From positions 1-30,201 of the forward strand of contig DATGMP010000072.1 of NCBI GenBank assembly GCA_035293565.1: DNA of 30,201 bases. Direction: 5' to 3'. A program made the translations under genes and the position numbers. This document shows, one piece after another, positions 1 to 6,867 of the stretch. The notes beneath the pieces were generated by a model that searched no databases, had not been told where the DNA came from, and saw only the letters and a list, made by a program, of their open reading frames with translations. The DNA comes from DATGMP01 sp035293565 (lineage in GTDB: Bacteria > Pseudomonadota > Alphaproteobacteria > BOG-932 > Roseiterribacteraceae). Each line of letters begins with the position of its first letter. The stretch's first letter is position 1.

Positions 1-54
1 GGTCGTCTTGGCGTAGCGCTCAAAACCGCTCGTCGCAAACGTCATCTGCTTCAT
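1..54 (-). CDS. IS5-family transposase, N-terminal 18 codons (partial)
   Basis: The minus strand from 54 to the window edge reads an ATG followed by 17 open codons, MKQMTFATSGFERYAKTT. This resembles the conserved N-terminus of IS5-family DDE transposases, where a short M-x-Q-x-TFA motif precedes a basic stretch. The DDE catalytic residues would lie beyond the edge. The upstream GC-rich stretch is a poor ribosome-binding site, which is common for transposases. Assignment rests on this short stretch plus the terminal repeat at 122-137. Confidence 0.65.
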   Translation of the reverse strand, partial: MKQMTFATSGFERYAKTT

Positions 55-137
55 CCCTGCAATCCCCGAACTTCGCACACCGCTCTAAACAAGAATCACA
101 ACCACAGAACCAAGTCGATGGCTTATTCAGAGTTTCC
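1..137 (-). mobile_element. IS5-family insertion sequence, one end only
   Basis: This is the transposase-proximal end of an IS5-family element whose body lies left of the window. Read leftward from base 137, the terminus is GGAAACTCTGAATAAG. It agrees with the terminal repeat of E. coli IS5 (GGAAGGTGCGAATAAG, from memory) in 11 of 16 bases, including the GAATAAG tail. The next four bases outside, 138-141, are CTAA, the usual 4-bp target duplication of IS5-type elements. The start of a transposase reads inward from 54. The other terminus and other copy of the duplication are not in the window, so completeness cannot be judged. Confidence 0.75.
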
Positions 138-141
138 CTAA
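138..141. repeat. Candidate IS5 target-site duplication (CTAA)
   Basis: CTAA directly abuts the IS terminus at 137. IS5-type elements favour CTAA/TTAG targets and duplicate them. Only one copy is visible, so this is inferred from position and sequence. Confidence 0.55.
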
Positions 142-325
142 GCATCCACCGCCGGCGCCGAGCCGGAGAGACCCAGCTCGATCTGCTCCAGCCAAATGCG
201 GAGGCGGCGGAGCTTTAGCGCTACCCGTATAGCCTTACATCCACAAAATGATCATCGGCCGGGGCTGTCGTCGATTTCACAGCCTCGACCAGGGCCCGGC
301 CCAAATCCAAAGGAGGTGAGCGGCG

Positions 326-1312
326 ATGACCGAATTGACGATCCGTTTCGATCTACGTGTTCCGCCCTTCGCGGAAACCGACCACGCCGCCCAGCATCGC
401 GCCTGTCTCGACATGTCGGCTTGGGCGGAGCGGCTGGGCTTCAAACGAATTGTCTTATCGGAGCATCACGGCGATCCCGCCGGCTATACGCCCGCCCCGC
501 TCACATTGGCGGCGGCCATTCTTGCGCGCACCGAACGAATCGAGGTGCTGGTCGCCGCCCTCCTCGTCCCGCTGCATGATCCGATCCGGCTGGCGGAGCA
601 AATCGCGACGATCGATTGCCTGGCCCCGGGCCGCTTATCGATCGTGGTCGGCGCCGGCTATCGAAAGGCCGAATTCGACATGGCGGGCATCGATCGCGCG
701 ACGCGCGGACGGCAGGTCGAGGCGTGCGTGGCGCTCTGGCGGCAAGCCTGGACCGGCGAGCCGTTCGAATGGCGCGGGCGGCAACTGCTGGTCACGCCGG
801 CCCCGGCCACGCCGGGAGGACCGCGCGTGATGATCGGCGGCAAGAGCGAGATCGCCGCTCGCCGGGCCGCCCGCCTCGGCTGCGCCTTTCTTCCGGCTAA
901 TACCGAACCCTCGCTGACGGCCGCCTATCGCGACGAGTGCCTGAAACTCGGGTACGCCGGAATCGTCGAGGAGTTGGCGCCCGCACACGTGCCCCAGGCC
1001 GGGTTCGTTATGGTTTCGAAGGACCCGGAAGCCACTTGGCGGCGGATCGGTCGCAACGCGCTCTACGACGCGGCGACCTACGCGGCCTGGCAGGATGATT
1101 CCGTGCGCTCGAGCTGGGTTGTGCCAGATATAACGGATCTTGCGGCGCTTCGTTCGAGCGGTCGTTATCTCGTCGTGACGCCCGAAGAATGCCGCGACCT
1201 CGCCGCGCGTCAGGGCGCGCTCATGCTGCATCCGCTGATGGGAGGAATCGCGCCGACCGCCGCGTGGGAGTCCCTGCAGCTTTTGGAGAACGAAGTTTTA
1301 CCGTCGATCTGA
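326..1312 (+). CDS. LLM-class flavin-dependent oxidoreductase
   Basis: A 328-residue protein of the bacterial luciferase-like monooxygenase superfamily, expected to be a cytosolic TIM-barrel enzyme using reduced FMN or F420; the substrate is unknown. Family hallmarks are the N-terminal AERLGF segment followed by SEHHG (about residues 35-49), the T-R-I-x-V strand and the LAEQIATIDCLAPGRLSIVVGAGY region (about 88-112), where family members read aEqvA.lD.ls.GRl.lGvG. The start at 326 is set by a strong AAAGGAGGTGAG ribosome-binding site at 310-321. It ends convergently 15 bp from the SDR gene. The 184 bases between the IS end and this gene hold no recognisable gene, so the IS may have displaced its original upstream region. 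Two other LLM genes lie at 22810 and 23866; this one is the most divergent. Confidence 0.88.
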   Translation: MTELTIRFDLRVPPFAETDHAAQHRACLDMSAWAERLGFKRIVLSEHHGDPAGYTPAPLTLAAAILARTERIEVLVAALLVPLHDPIRLAEQIATIDCLAPGRLSIVVGAGYRKAEFDMAGIDRATRGRQVEACVALWRQAWTGEPFEWRGRQLLVTPAPATPGGPRVMIGGKSEIAARRAARLGCAFLPANTEPSLTAAYRDECLKLGYAGIVEELAPAHVPQAGFVMVSKDPEATWRRIGRNALYDAATYAAWQDDSVRSSWVVPDITDLAALRSSGRYLVVTPEECRDLAARQGALMLHPLMGGIAPTAAWESLQLLENEVLPSI

Positions 1313-1327
1313 ACGCCCCCCCCGACT

Positions 1328-2131
1328 TTAGTCCTCGACCTCCGGTCGCCAGGAAACGCCATTCACGTGCGAACCGCCATCGACGAAGAATGTCATGCCG
1401 GTGATATGGGCCGAATCCTCACTGGCCAAGAATGTCGCCACACCCCCGATGTCACGCTCCGGATCGCCGAGCCGGCGGCGGGGAATCTGCTTCAGCATGC
1501 CTTCCATCATCTCCGGAAAATCGCGCTGATAAACTTCAGTGGCTGGACTGGTGGTCGCCGGACAGATGATATTGCAATTGATGCCGAACTCGGCCCATTC
1601 GACCGCAGCCGTGCGCGTGAGAGCGCGGACAGCTTCCTTGCCCACATTATATTGCGCGGTGAACAGATGAGCATTGACCCCGTTCAGCGAACCTAGATTG
1701 ATCACCCGCCCCCAGCCCTTCGCCTTCATGTGCGGGAAAGCAGCCCGCATCGCGTAGAAGGCCGACCAGAAGTTCAGGTCCATACCGCGGCGCATATCCT
1801 CGTCGGTATGCTTCTCCAGCCGTTTCGGAAAGCTTCCGCCGGCATTGTTGACCAGGACGTCCACTGCGCCGAAACGTGCCACCGTGTTCGCGATGAGGCG
1901 CTCGACCTGATCGCGTTCGCAGACATCGGTCTTCAGGAATTCCACTTCGATTCGAAATTCGCGATGTAAGATCTCGGCAGCCTTCCGGCCCTGCTCTTCG
2001 TTGCGCTGGGCCAGCATGAGCGTGGCGCCCTCGGCCGCGAAGCGGCGCGCGATGCCCCAGCCCACGCCTTGCCCGGCGCCGGTGATGATCGCGACCCGGC
2101 CCTTGAGCCGCGTGGAAAGATCTCCTGGCAC
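1328..2131 (-). CDS. SDR-family NAD(P)-dependent oxidoreductase
   Basis: A 267-residue classical short-chain dehydrogenase/reductase. Visible motifs are the Rossmann nucleotide-binding TGAGQGVG at residues 17-24, NNAG near 95, the catalytic serine in LGSLNG and the YNVGK catalytic Tyr/Lys pair, and a C-terminal FFVDGG. Substrate is not predictable; ketone or alcohol oxidoreduction is the family role. The start is GTG at 2131, four bases after AAGGAGG, a short but usable spacing. The gene begins 9 bp after the TetR stop codon on the same strand, so the two are almost certainly co-transcribed. Being regulated with the divergent PQQ-type genes would fit a role in processing the oxidised product, but that is inference. 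Confidence 0.9.
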   Translation of the reverse strand: MPGDLSTRLKGRVAIITGAGQGVGWGIARRFAAEGATLMLAQRNEEQGRKAAEILHREFRIEVEFLKTDVCERDQVERLIANTVARFGAVDVLVNNAGGSFPKRLEKHTDEDMRRGMDLNFWSAFYAMRAAFPHMKAKGWGRVINLGSLNGVNAHLFTAQYNVGKEAVRALTRTAAVEWAEFGINCNIICPATTSPATEVYQRDFPEMMEGMLKQIPRRRLGDPERDIGGVATFLASEDSAHITGMTFFVDGGSHVNGVSWRPEVED

Positions 2132-2140
2132 GATGCCTCC

Positions 2141-2800
2141 TTATCCATTGTCAATGATGAACGTTGTCAGATCATCCGCCAGGCAAGCGATCCCGGCCTC
2201 GACATCGACCACCCAGCCCTTCGACGTGACGCTGTTGCAAAAGGCGAACAGATGCTGGATGCGCAAATGCGCCATGACATGAAGACGCGCATGTTCGCGA
2301 CGTCCCGACATGGCCTTTCCAAATGCCGGAATGCGGGTCGCCAGCCGCTCGAGCAGCCGGGTGTTGATCGCAGTCGTTTCCGGAAAGAATTCCGGCTCGC
2401 TGGCGCTGACCTCGCCCAGCAACGCGGTGAATTGACGATTATCTTCGTACAGCTTCAGCAGCTTATGAAGCCACCGCCGGGTCTGCGACCGGGTCGGCCG
2501 ATCGGGCAGCGCGTCGAACACGGCGTATAGCTTGGGCGTGAAGATGCCGATCAAGCCCTTGGCAAGGTCGAACTTGTTGGTGAAATATTTGTAGAAAGTC
2601 GCCCGGCTGACGCCCGCGATCGTAATAATCGTATCAACGGGCGTTGCGCCATAGGAATTCCGGGTAAACGCCGCTTCGGCCGCCGCCAGAATCCGCTGGC
2701 GGCTGTCTTCGATCTGCTCCTGATGCAGGACCGACAGACCGCGTGGGCGCGTGCGTTTTACGTGACCGGCGGTCCGCGTCTTTGTCCTCACGCTGCTCAT
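2141..2800 (-). CDS. TetR/AcrR-family transcriptional regulator
   Basis: A 219-residue one-component repressor. The N-terminal TetR DNA-binding domain spans roughly residues 32-80, with RILAAAEAAF leading into a helix-turn-helix containing AGVSRATFYKYF. The C-terminal ligand-binding half is family-divergent, so the effector is unknown. An open frame extends upstream to 2842, but the ATG at 2800 is preferred because GGAGGTG lies about 10 bases upstream of it. A basic tail of about 20 residues (RTKTRTAGHVKRTRPR) precedes the domain. It is divergent from the PQQ-type dehydrogenase at 2914 and heads an operon with the SDR gene. A perfect palindrome in the shared intergenic region is its likely operator. 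Confidence 0.88.
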   Translation of the reverse strand: MSSVRTKTRTAGHVKRTRPRGLSVLHQEQIEDSRQRILAAAEAAFTRNSYGATPVDTIITIAGVSRATFYKYFTNKFDLAKGLIGIFTPKLYAVFDALPDRPTRSQTRRWLHKLLKLYEDNRQFTALLGEVSASEPEFFPETTAINTRLLERLATRIPAFGKAMSGRREHARLHVMAHLRIQHLFAFCNSVTSKGWVVDVEAGIACLADDLTTFIIDNG

Positions 2801-2849
2801 TCCGGTCGAACACCTCCCTCGCCCGCTCTTCGAGCTTAGCACATACCAA

Positions 2850-2878
2850 TTGACTGAACAAAGTGTTCAAGCTTTAAT
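2850..2878 (+). promoter_or_regulatory. Sigma-70-type promoter for the PQQ-type dehydrogenase genes
   Basis: TTGACT (2850-2855) is followed after exactly 17 bases by TTTAAT (2873-2878). Five of six bases match the -35 consensus and four of six the -10 consensus. Transcription would start near 2885, giving a leader of about 30 bases that contains GAGGAAGAG just before the ATG at 2914. Confidence 0.6.
2855..2869. promoter_or_regulatory. Putative TetR operator palindrome
   Basis: A perfect inverted repeat TGAACA-AAG-TGTTCA lies within the spacer between the -35 and -10 boxes. A TetR-family dimer bound here would block RNA polymerase on the rightward promoter and could also repress its own leftward transcription. 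The assignment comes from symmetry and position between the divergent regulator and target; binding is not shown. Confidence 0.6.
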
Positions 2879-2913
2879 CAGGCCGAGATCGATGTCTGGT
2901 CGATGAGGAAGAG

Positions 2914-4917
2914 ATGACAGCTAGGATTGCAGCATTGGCGCTGGCGACAGCCGGCCTACTCGCAATTAGGTTTTCTTACGCCGAACCGGCATCGCTCGGC
3001 TGGACGACGAATGGCGGCGATACGAGCAACACGCGCTACGCCCATCTCACCGACATCACGCCCGAAACGGTCGGTCGACTGAGCGGTGCTTGGAGAACCG
3101 AGATGCCGGGCGCGAGCTCCAAAGCCTCCCCGATCGTGGCCGACGGCGTCATGTATGTCGCAGCCGGCGGCGGTGCAATCCAAGGCGGAGGAGGCGGCGC
3201 CGTCTATGCGCTGGACGCCAAGACAGGTACGATCAAATGGACCTTTTCGCCCGAGGGCGCCGGTATCTCGGCGCTGAACAAGGGAGTCGCGATCGGCGAC
3301 GGGAAGGTCTTTGTCGGCCTGTCCAATGCCCATGTCGCGGCGATCGACATGAAGACCGGAAAGCTGGTCTGGGACGGCCTCGCGGGCGAGGATCCGCCGG
3401 CGGCGGGACAGTTCATTTCCGCAGCGCCGGTCGTGGCTGACGGCAAAGTGCTGGTTGGCGTCGGATCCGGCGATGCCGGCTTCCGCTGTCGGCTGGTCGC
3501 GCTGAATATCAAAACCGGCAAGCAAGTCTGGTCCTTCATCTCGATCCCCGGTCCTGGCGAGCCGGGCCACGAGACCTGGCCCCAAGATAGTGATGCCTGG
3601 AAACATGGCGGCGGCGGAGTTTGGGCGACGCCGGCGGTCGACACCAAGCTCGGCCTGGTCATCTTTGGGACCGGCAGCGCCTATCCGCAATATGGCGGCG
3701 ATGTGCGTCCTGGCGCGAACCTCTATACCGCTTCGGTCGTCGCGGTCGACCTCAAGACCGGAAAATACAAATGGCACTTCCAGAGCGCCCATCACGAGAT
3801 TTGGGAGAGCGACCTCGGGGGTCCCATGATCCTCTATGACGCGAATGTGGGCGGCAAGGTTGTGAAGGCGGTCGCGGCGCTCAGGACGGACGGTTATCTC
3901 TTCCTGCTCGACCGTCAGACCGGCAAACCGATCTTCCCGGTGGAGGAGCGGCCGGTGAAGCAGAACGCGCGGCTGAAGACCTGGCCGACTCAGCCATTTC
4001 CGGTCGGCGCCGACAAGGTCGGTCCGAACTGCGTCGAGCAAGACGCCTTGCCGCCGGGCTTCGTATCGTCCTGCTTCTGGGATCCGATCGACTATGACCA
4101 ACCGAACGTGATCGCGCCGATGTCGACGCGCTTTGCGCCGACCTCGTACGATCCGAGGAGCCGACTGTTCTTCGTTTCCGGCGGCGCAGACGCGCATTGG
4201 GCCAGGCGCCAGCCGAACCCCTATTTCTTCAATTTCAGCGCGACCGCGCCGGGCATCAAAAGCTACGGCCTGCTGACCGCCTTTAACGCCGACACGAACA
4301 AGATCGTCTGGCAGGACAAGCTGCCTTGGCCGATCGCGTTCGGCGGCGGCTCGACCGTGACGGAGGGCGGTGTGTTGTTCCATGCCCAGCCTGACGGCAA
4401 TCTTCAGGCCTACAACGCCAAGACCGGCGCCAAGCTGTGGGAATTCCAAACCGGAGCGCCCGCGATTGGCGCCATCACCGCCTATCGGCTCGACGGCAAG
4501 GATTACGTCTCGCTGGTCGCCAGCCAGTATGTCTGGTCATTCACATTGGACGGAAGGGTGGGCCCTCTGCCTGCTCCGCCCGCTCCACCGACCGAATCGA
4601 CCTTTTCGGGCCGCATCGTCACGACCAACCAGGTCCAGATGTCAGCGGAGCTGGAGAACAATGGCATCCGCACGGACATCAAATATGTCGACGAATATGC
4701 GCTGAAGCCGACGCGCATCAAAATCAAGGCGGGCGACAGCGTCACCTGGACGAATGCCGGCAAGGTCGTCCACACGCCGACTGCGCGAGACGGCTCATGG
4801 ACCGCCGGCCCGGTCGAGCCGGGCAAGACGGCAACCGTGAAATTCGACAAGCCCGGGAAATATACTTACGTCGACAAGGATCATCCCTGGTCGGTCGGAC
4901 AGCTGATCGTCGAATAG
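2914..4917 (+). CDS. PQQ-type beta-propeller dehydrogenase with C-terminal cupredoxin domain
   Basis: A 667-residue exported quinoprotein alcohol-dehydrogenase-like protein. Residues 1-23 form a signal peptide. A PQQ-type eight-bladed propeller follows (about 27-550), with repeated tryptophan-docking-like motifs such as ALDAKTGTIKW, ALNIKTGKQVW and AYNAKTGAKLW. The segment HHEIWESD corresponds to the HHD-x-WDYD region that carries the catalytic Asp in quinoprotein dehydrogenases. After a proline-rich linker, residues about 590-667 form a cupredoxin fold. There H620 and H657 are kept, but the position where such tails normally carry the copper-binding Cys is Asp654. A homologous tail ends the protein at 29371-30201. 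It is probably co-transcribed with the next gene 74 bp downstream and controlled by the TetR operator. Substrate is unknown; periplasmic alcohol oxidation is the family role. Confidence 0.88.
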   Translation: MTARIAALALATAGLLAIRFSYAEPASLGWTTNGGDTSNTRYAHLTDITPETVGRLSGAWRTEMPGASSKASPIVADGVMYVAAGGGAIQGGGGGAVYALDAKTGTIKWTFSPEGAGISALNKGVAIGDGKVFVGLSNAHVAAIDMKTGKLVWDGLAGEDPPAAGQFISAAPVVADGKVLVGVGSGDAGFRCRLVALNIKTGKQVWSFISIPGPGEPGHETWPQDSDAWKHGGGGVWATPAVDTKLGLVIFGTGSAYPQYGGDVRPGANLYTASVVAVDLKTGKYKWHFQSAHHEIWESDLGGPMILYDANVGGKVVKAVAALRTDGYLFLLDRQTGKPIFPVEERPVKQNARLKTWPTQPFPVGADKVGPNCVEQDALPPGFVSSCFWDPIDYDQPNVIAPMSTRFAPTSYDPRSRLFFVSGGADAHWARRQPNPYFFNFSATAPGIKSYGLLTAFNADTNKIVWQDKLPWPIAFGGGSTVTEGGVLFHAQPDGNLQAYNAKTGAKLWEFQTGAPAIGAITAYRLDGKDYVSLVASQYVWSFTLDGRVGPLPAPPAPPTESTFSGRIVTTNQVQMSAELENNGIRTDIKYVDEYALKPTRIKIKAGDSVTWTNAGKVVHTPTARDGSWTAGPVEPGKTATVKFDKPGKYTYVDKDHPWSVGQLIVE

Positions 4918-4991
4918 GTCGATCCTGGCGGCGATCATCCACGCAAGGTAGTCCTGTGCCATCGGGACCACATCGTGCCCGGAGTCGTATT

Positions 4992-5825
4992 TTGAAAAAA
5001 CTGCTCATTTGCCTGGCTGTGATCGCCGCGTTCCAAGGATGCGACGCGCTCGCCGCGCGCAATGGGGAAGCGGTCTATAACCGGCAATGCGCAACCTGCC
5101 ATGATGGCGGCAACCCACGCGCGCCGCGACGAGAGGCTTTGAAGTCGTTCGCGCCGGAGCTCGTGCTCAAAGCGCTCACCGATGGACCGATGGCAGCCCA
5201 AGGGAGAGCGCTGAACGACGCCGAGATGCATGCCGTCGCGACGTTCGTCACCGGCAAGCCGTTCTCCTCCGGCGCCATTCCGGCCAAGGCCTATTGCGCG
5301 GACCGCATCGCATCGTTCGATAAAGCCCAAGAGCAGCCGGCCTGGAACGGCTGGGGCAACGGCACTGCCAATCAGCGGTTCCAGCCGGAGGCAGGCGCAG
5401 GACTCACGGCGGCCGACGTGCCGAAGCTCAAGCTCAAATGGGCCTTCGCCGTTCCGGGAGTCATTCGCGTGTATGGGCAGCCCACCATCGTCGGCGGCAC
5501 CGCCTTCTTCGGCACGGCGTCGGACAAGGTCTTCGCGCTCGACGCCAAGACGGGCTGCATCAAATGGCGCTTCGATGCCGACGCCGGCGTCCGCACCGCG
5601 ATCTCGATCGGCCGCATCGACGGCAAATGGATGGCCTTCTTCGGCGATTTGCGCGGACAGGTCTACGGAATCGACGCCGCGGCGGGCAAGCCGATCTGGA
5701 AGCAGCGGGTCGAGGACCACCCTTTGACCTACATCACCGCAGCCCCGAACCTCTATGATGGCCGACTCTATGTTGGCGTGGCGTCCCGCGAGGAGACGTC
5801 CGTCACGCCGGACTATACCTGCTGA
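4992..5825 (+). CDS. Cytochrome c-PQQ dehydrogenase (PVA dehydrogenase-like), N-terminal part up to in-frame TGA
   Basis: The first 277 codons of a quinohaemoprotein resembling polyvinyl-alcohol dehydrogenase. TTG at 4992 is the likely start. GGAG lies 7 bases upstream, and it is followed at once by a signal peptide (KKLLICLAVIAAF). The open frame runs further upstream only inside the preceding gene. A haem c domain follows with CATCH (C33, C36, H37) and a probable Met ligand in DGPMAAQG. Propeller blades then begin with NGWGNGTANQRFQ and ALDAKTGCIKWRF. The frame stops at TGA 5823-5825, directly after a Cys codon and before TFRGSLVALD. Homologues, as I recall them, read CCTFRGS there, so the TGA replaces the second cysteine of a vicinal pair. 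The same frame continues open to 6851. This is one gene with a nonsense codon, or a recoded one. Confidence 0.8.
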   Translation: MKKLLICLAVIAAFQGCDALAARNGEAVYNRQCATCHDGGNPRAPRREALKSFAPELVLKALTDGPMAAQGRALNDAEMHAVATFVTGKPFSSGAIPAKAYCADRIASFDKAQEQPAWNGWGNGTANQRFQPEAGAGLTAADVPKLKLKWAFAVPGVIRVYGQPTIVGGTAFFGTASDKVFALDAKTGCIKWRFDADAGVRTAISIGRIDGKWMAFFGDLRGQVYGIDAAAGKPIWKQRVEDHPLTYITAAPNLYDGRLYVGVASREETSVTPDYTC

Positions 5826-6851
5826 ACCTTCCGCGGCAGCCTCGTGGCGCTGGACGCGAAGAGCGGCAAACTGATCTGGAAGACCTATACGATCGCCGAC
5901 CAGCCGAAGCCGACGGTCGACAATGGCGCCGGCAAAAAGCTCTGGGGGCCTGCGGGCGGCTCGATCTGGGGTACGCCCACGATCGATCCCAAGGCGCACG
6001 CGATCTACGTCGGCACGGGCAATGCCTACACGGGACCGGAGCCGAAGACGACCGAAGCCGTCATCGCCTTCGACATGCGCGACGGCCATATTCTCTGGTC
6101 GCACCAGACCAATACGAACGATATCGACTTCATGCCCTGCGCAACGCCGAAGGAGCAGATGAAGTGCAAGCGCGGCCCTGATTACGATTTCGGCTCATCG
6201 CCCATCCTGCTCGATCTGCCCGGCGGCAAGCGCATCCTGGTAGCGGGCCAGAAATCCGGCATCGTCCATGGCATGGAGCCGGACCAGGGCGGCAAAATCC
6301 TCTGGCAAACGCGAATCGGTAAGGGCGGTTACGAGGGCGGCATCGAATTTGGTATGGCCAGCGACGGGAAGCTGCTTTATGCGCCGCTGTCGGATTTTCG
6401 TTTCAAGGTCGCGATCTCAGGGGAAGCAGGCGCGCGCGACACGATCCTGGGCGTGCCGACAACGCTCGATCCGACAAGCGGCGGCGGCGTCTTCGCGCTC
6501 GAGCCGTCGACGGGCGCCATCGTCTGGCATGCGGCGCCGGCCGATTGTCATGGCCGCACCGATTGCAGTCCGGCGCAGACTGCCCCGCCGAGCGCAATAC
6601 CGGGCGTGGTGTTCGCGGGCGCGATCGACGGCCACATGCGTGCCTATTCGACCATAGACGGCGCGGTCATCTGGGACATGGACACACAACAGACCTACGA
6701 TACGGTCGATGGCGTTGCGGGTCACGGCGGCTCGATCGACGGGCCGGGGCCTGTCGTTGTCGGCGGCATTCTCTATACCAATTCCGGCTATGGCTATGTC
6801 GGCGAGGCAACCGGCAACGTTCTGCTGGCCTACAGCGTCGACGGCAAATAG
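5826..6851 (+). CDS. Cytochrome c-PQQ dehydrogenase (PVA dehydrogenase-like), C-terminal part after in-frame TGA
   Basis: The direct, same-frame continuation of the preceding part, 341 codons. If the TGA is read through, the whole protein is 619 residues, normal for the family. If separately translated, GTG at 5844 is the only nearby start, and it would leave a propeller without its first blades, haem domain or signal peptide. It contains WGTPTIDPKAHAIYVGTGNAY, the family's DYDFGSSPILLDL and AGQKSGIVHGMEPD motifs, and two further close cysteine pairs (PCATPKEQMKC and DCHGRTDC). The sequence after the TGA shows no visible decay, which argues for a very recent mutation, a sequencing error or recoding. 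It ends convergently 16 bp from the helicase gene. Confidence 0.75.
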   Translation, partial: TFRGSLVALDAKSGKLIWKTYTIADQPKPTVDNGAGKKLWGPAGGSIWGTPTIDPKAHAIYVGTGNAYTGPEPKTTEAVIAFDMRDGHILWSHQTNTNDIDFMPCATPKEQMKCKRGPDYDFGSSPILLDLPGGKRILVAGQKSGIVHGMEPDQGGKILWQTRIGKGGYEGGIEFGMASDGKLLYAPLSDFRFKVAISGEAGARDTILGVPTTLDPTSGGGVFALEPSTGAIVWHAAPADCHGRTDCSPAQTAPPSAIPGVVFAGAIDGHMRAYSTIDGAVIWDMDTQQTYDTVDGVAGHGGSIDGPGPVVVGGILYTNSGYGYVGEATGNVLLAYSVDGK

Positions 6852-6867
6852 ACGCCGGCCCCGCCGA

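Noticed and set aside
2956..4449. Minus-strand open frame of 497 codons
   Set aside because: Antisense to the PQQ-type dehydrogenase; composition is that of a shadow frame.
5826..5870. SECIS-like hairpin after the in-frame TGA
   Set aside because: Only a four-base-pair stem plus one pair across a bulge; not distinctive in this GC content. Kept only as a note in the TGA finding, not called as a feature.
3200..6700. Regularly spaced repeats in the PQQ-type genes
   Set aside because: They are protein-level propeller blade repeats (A-x-D-x-K-T-G-x-x-x-W), not DNA repeats or a CRISPR array.
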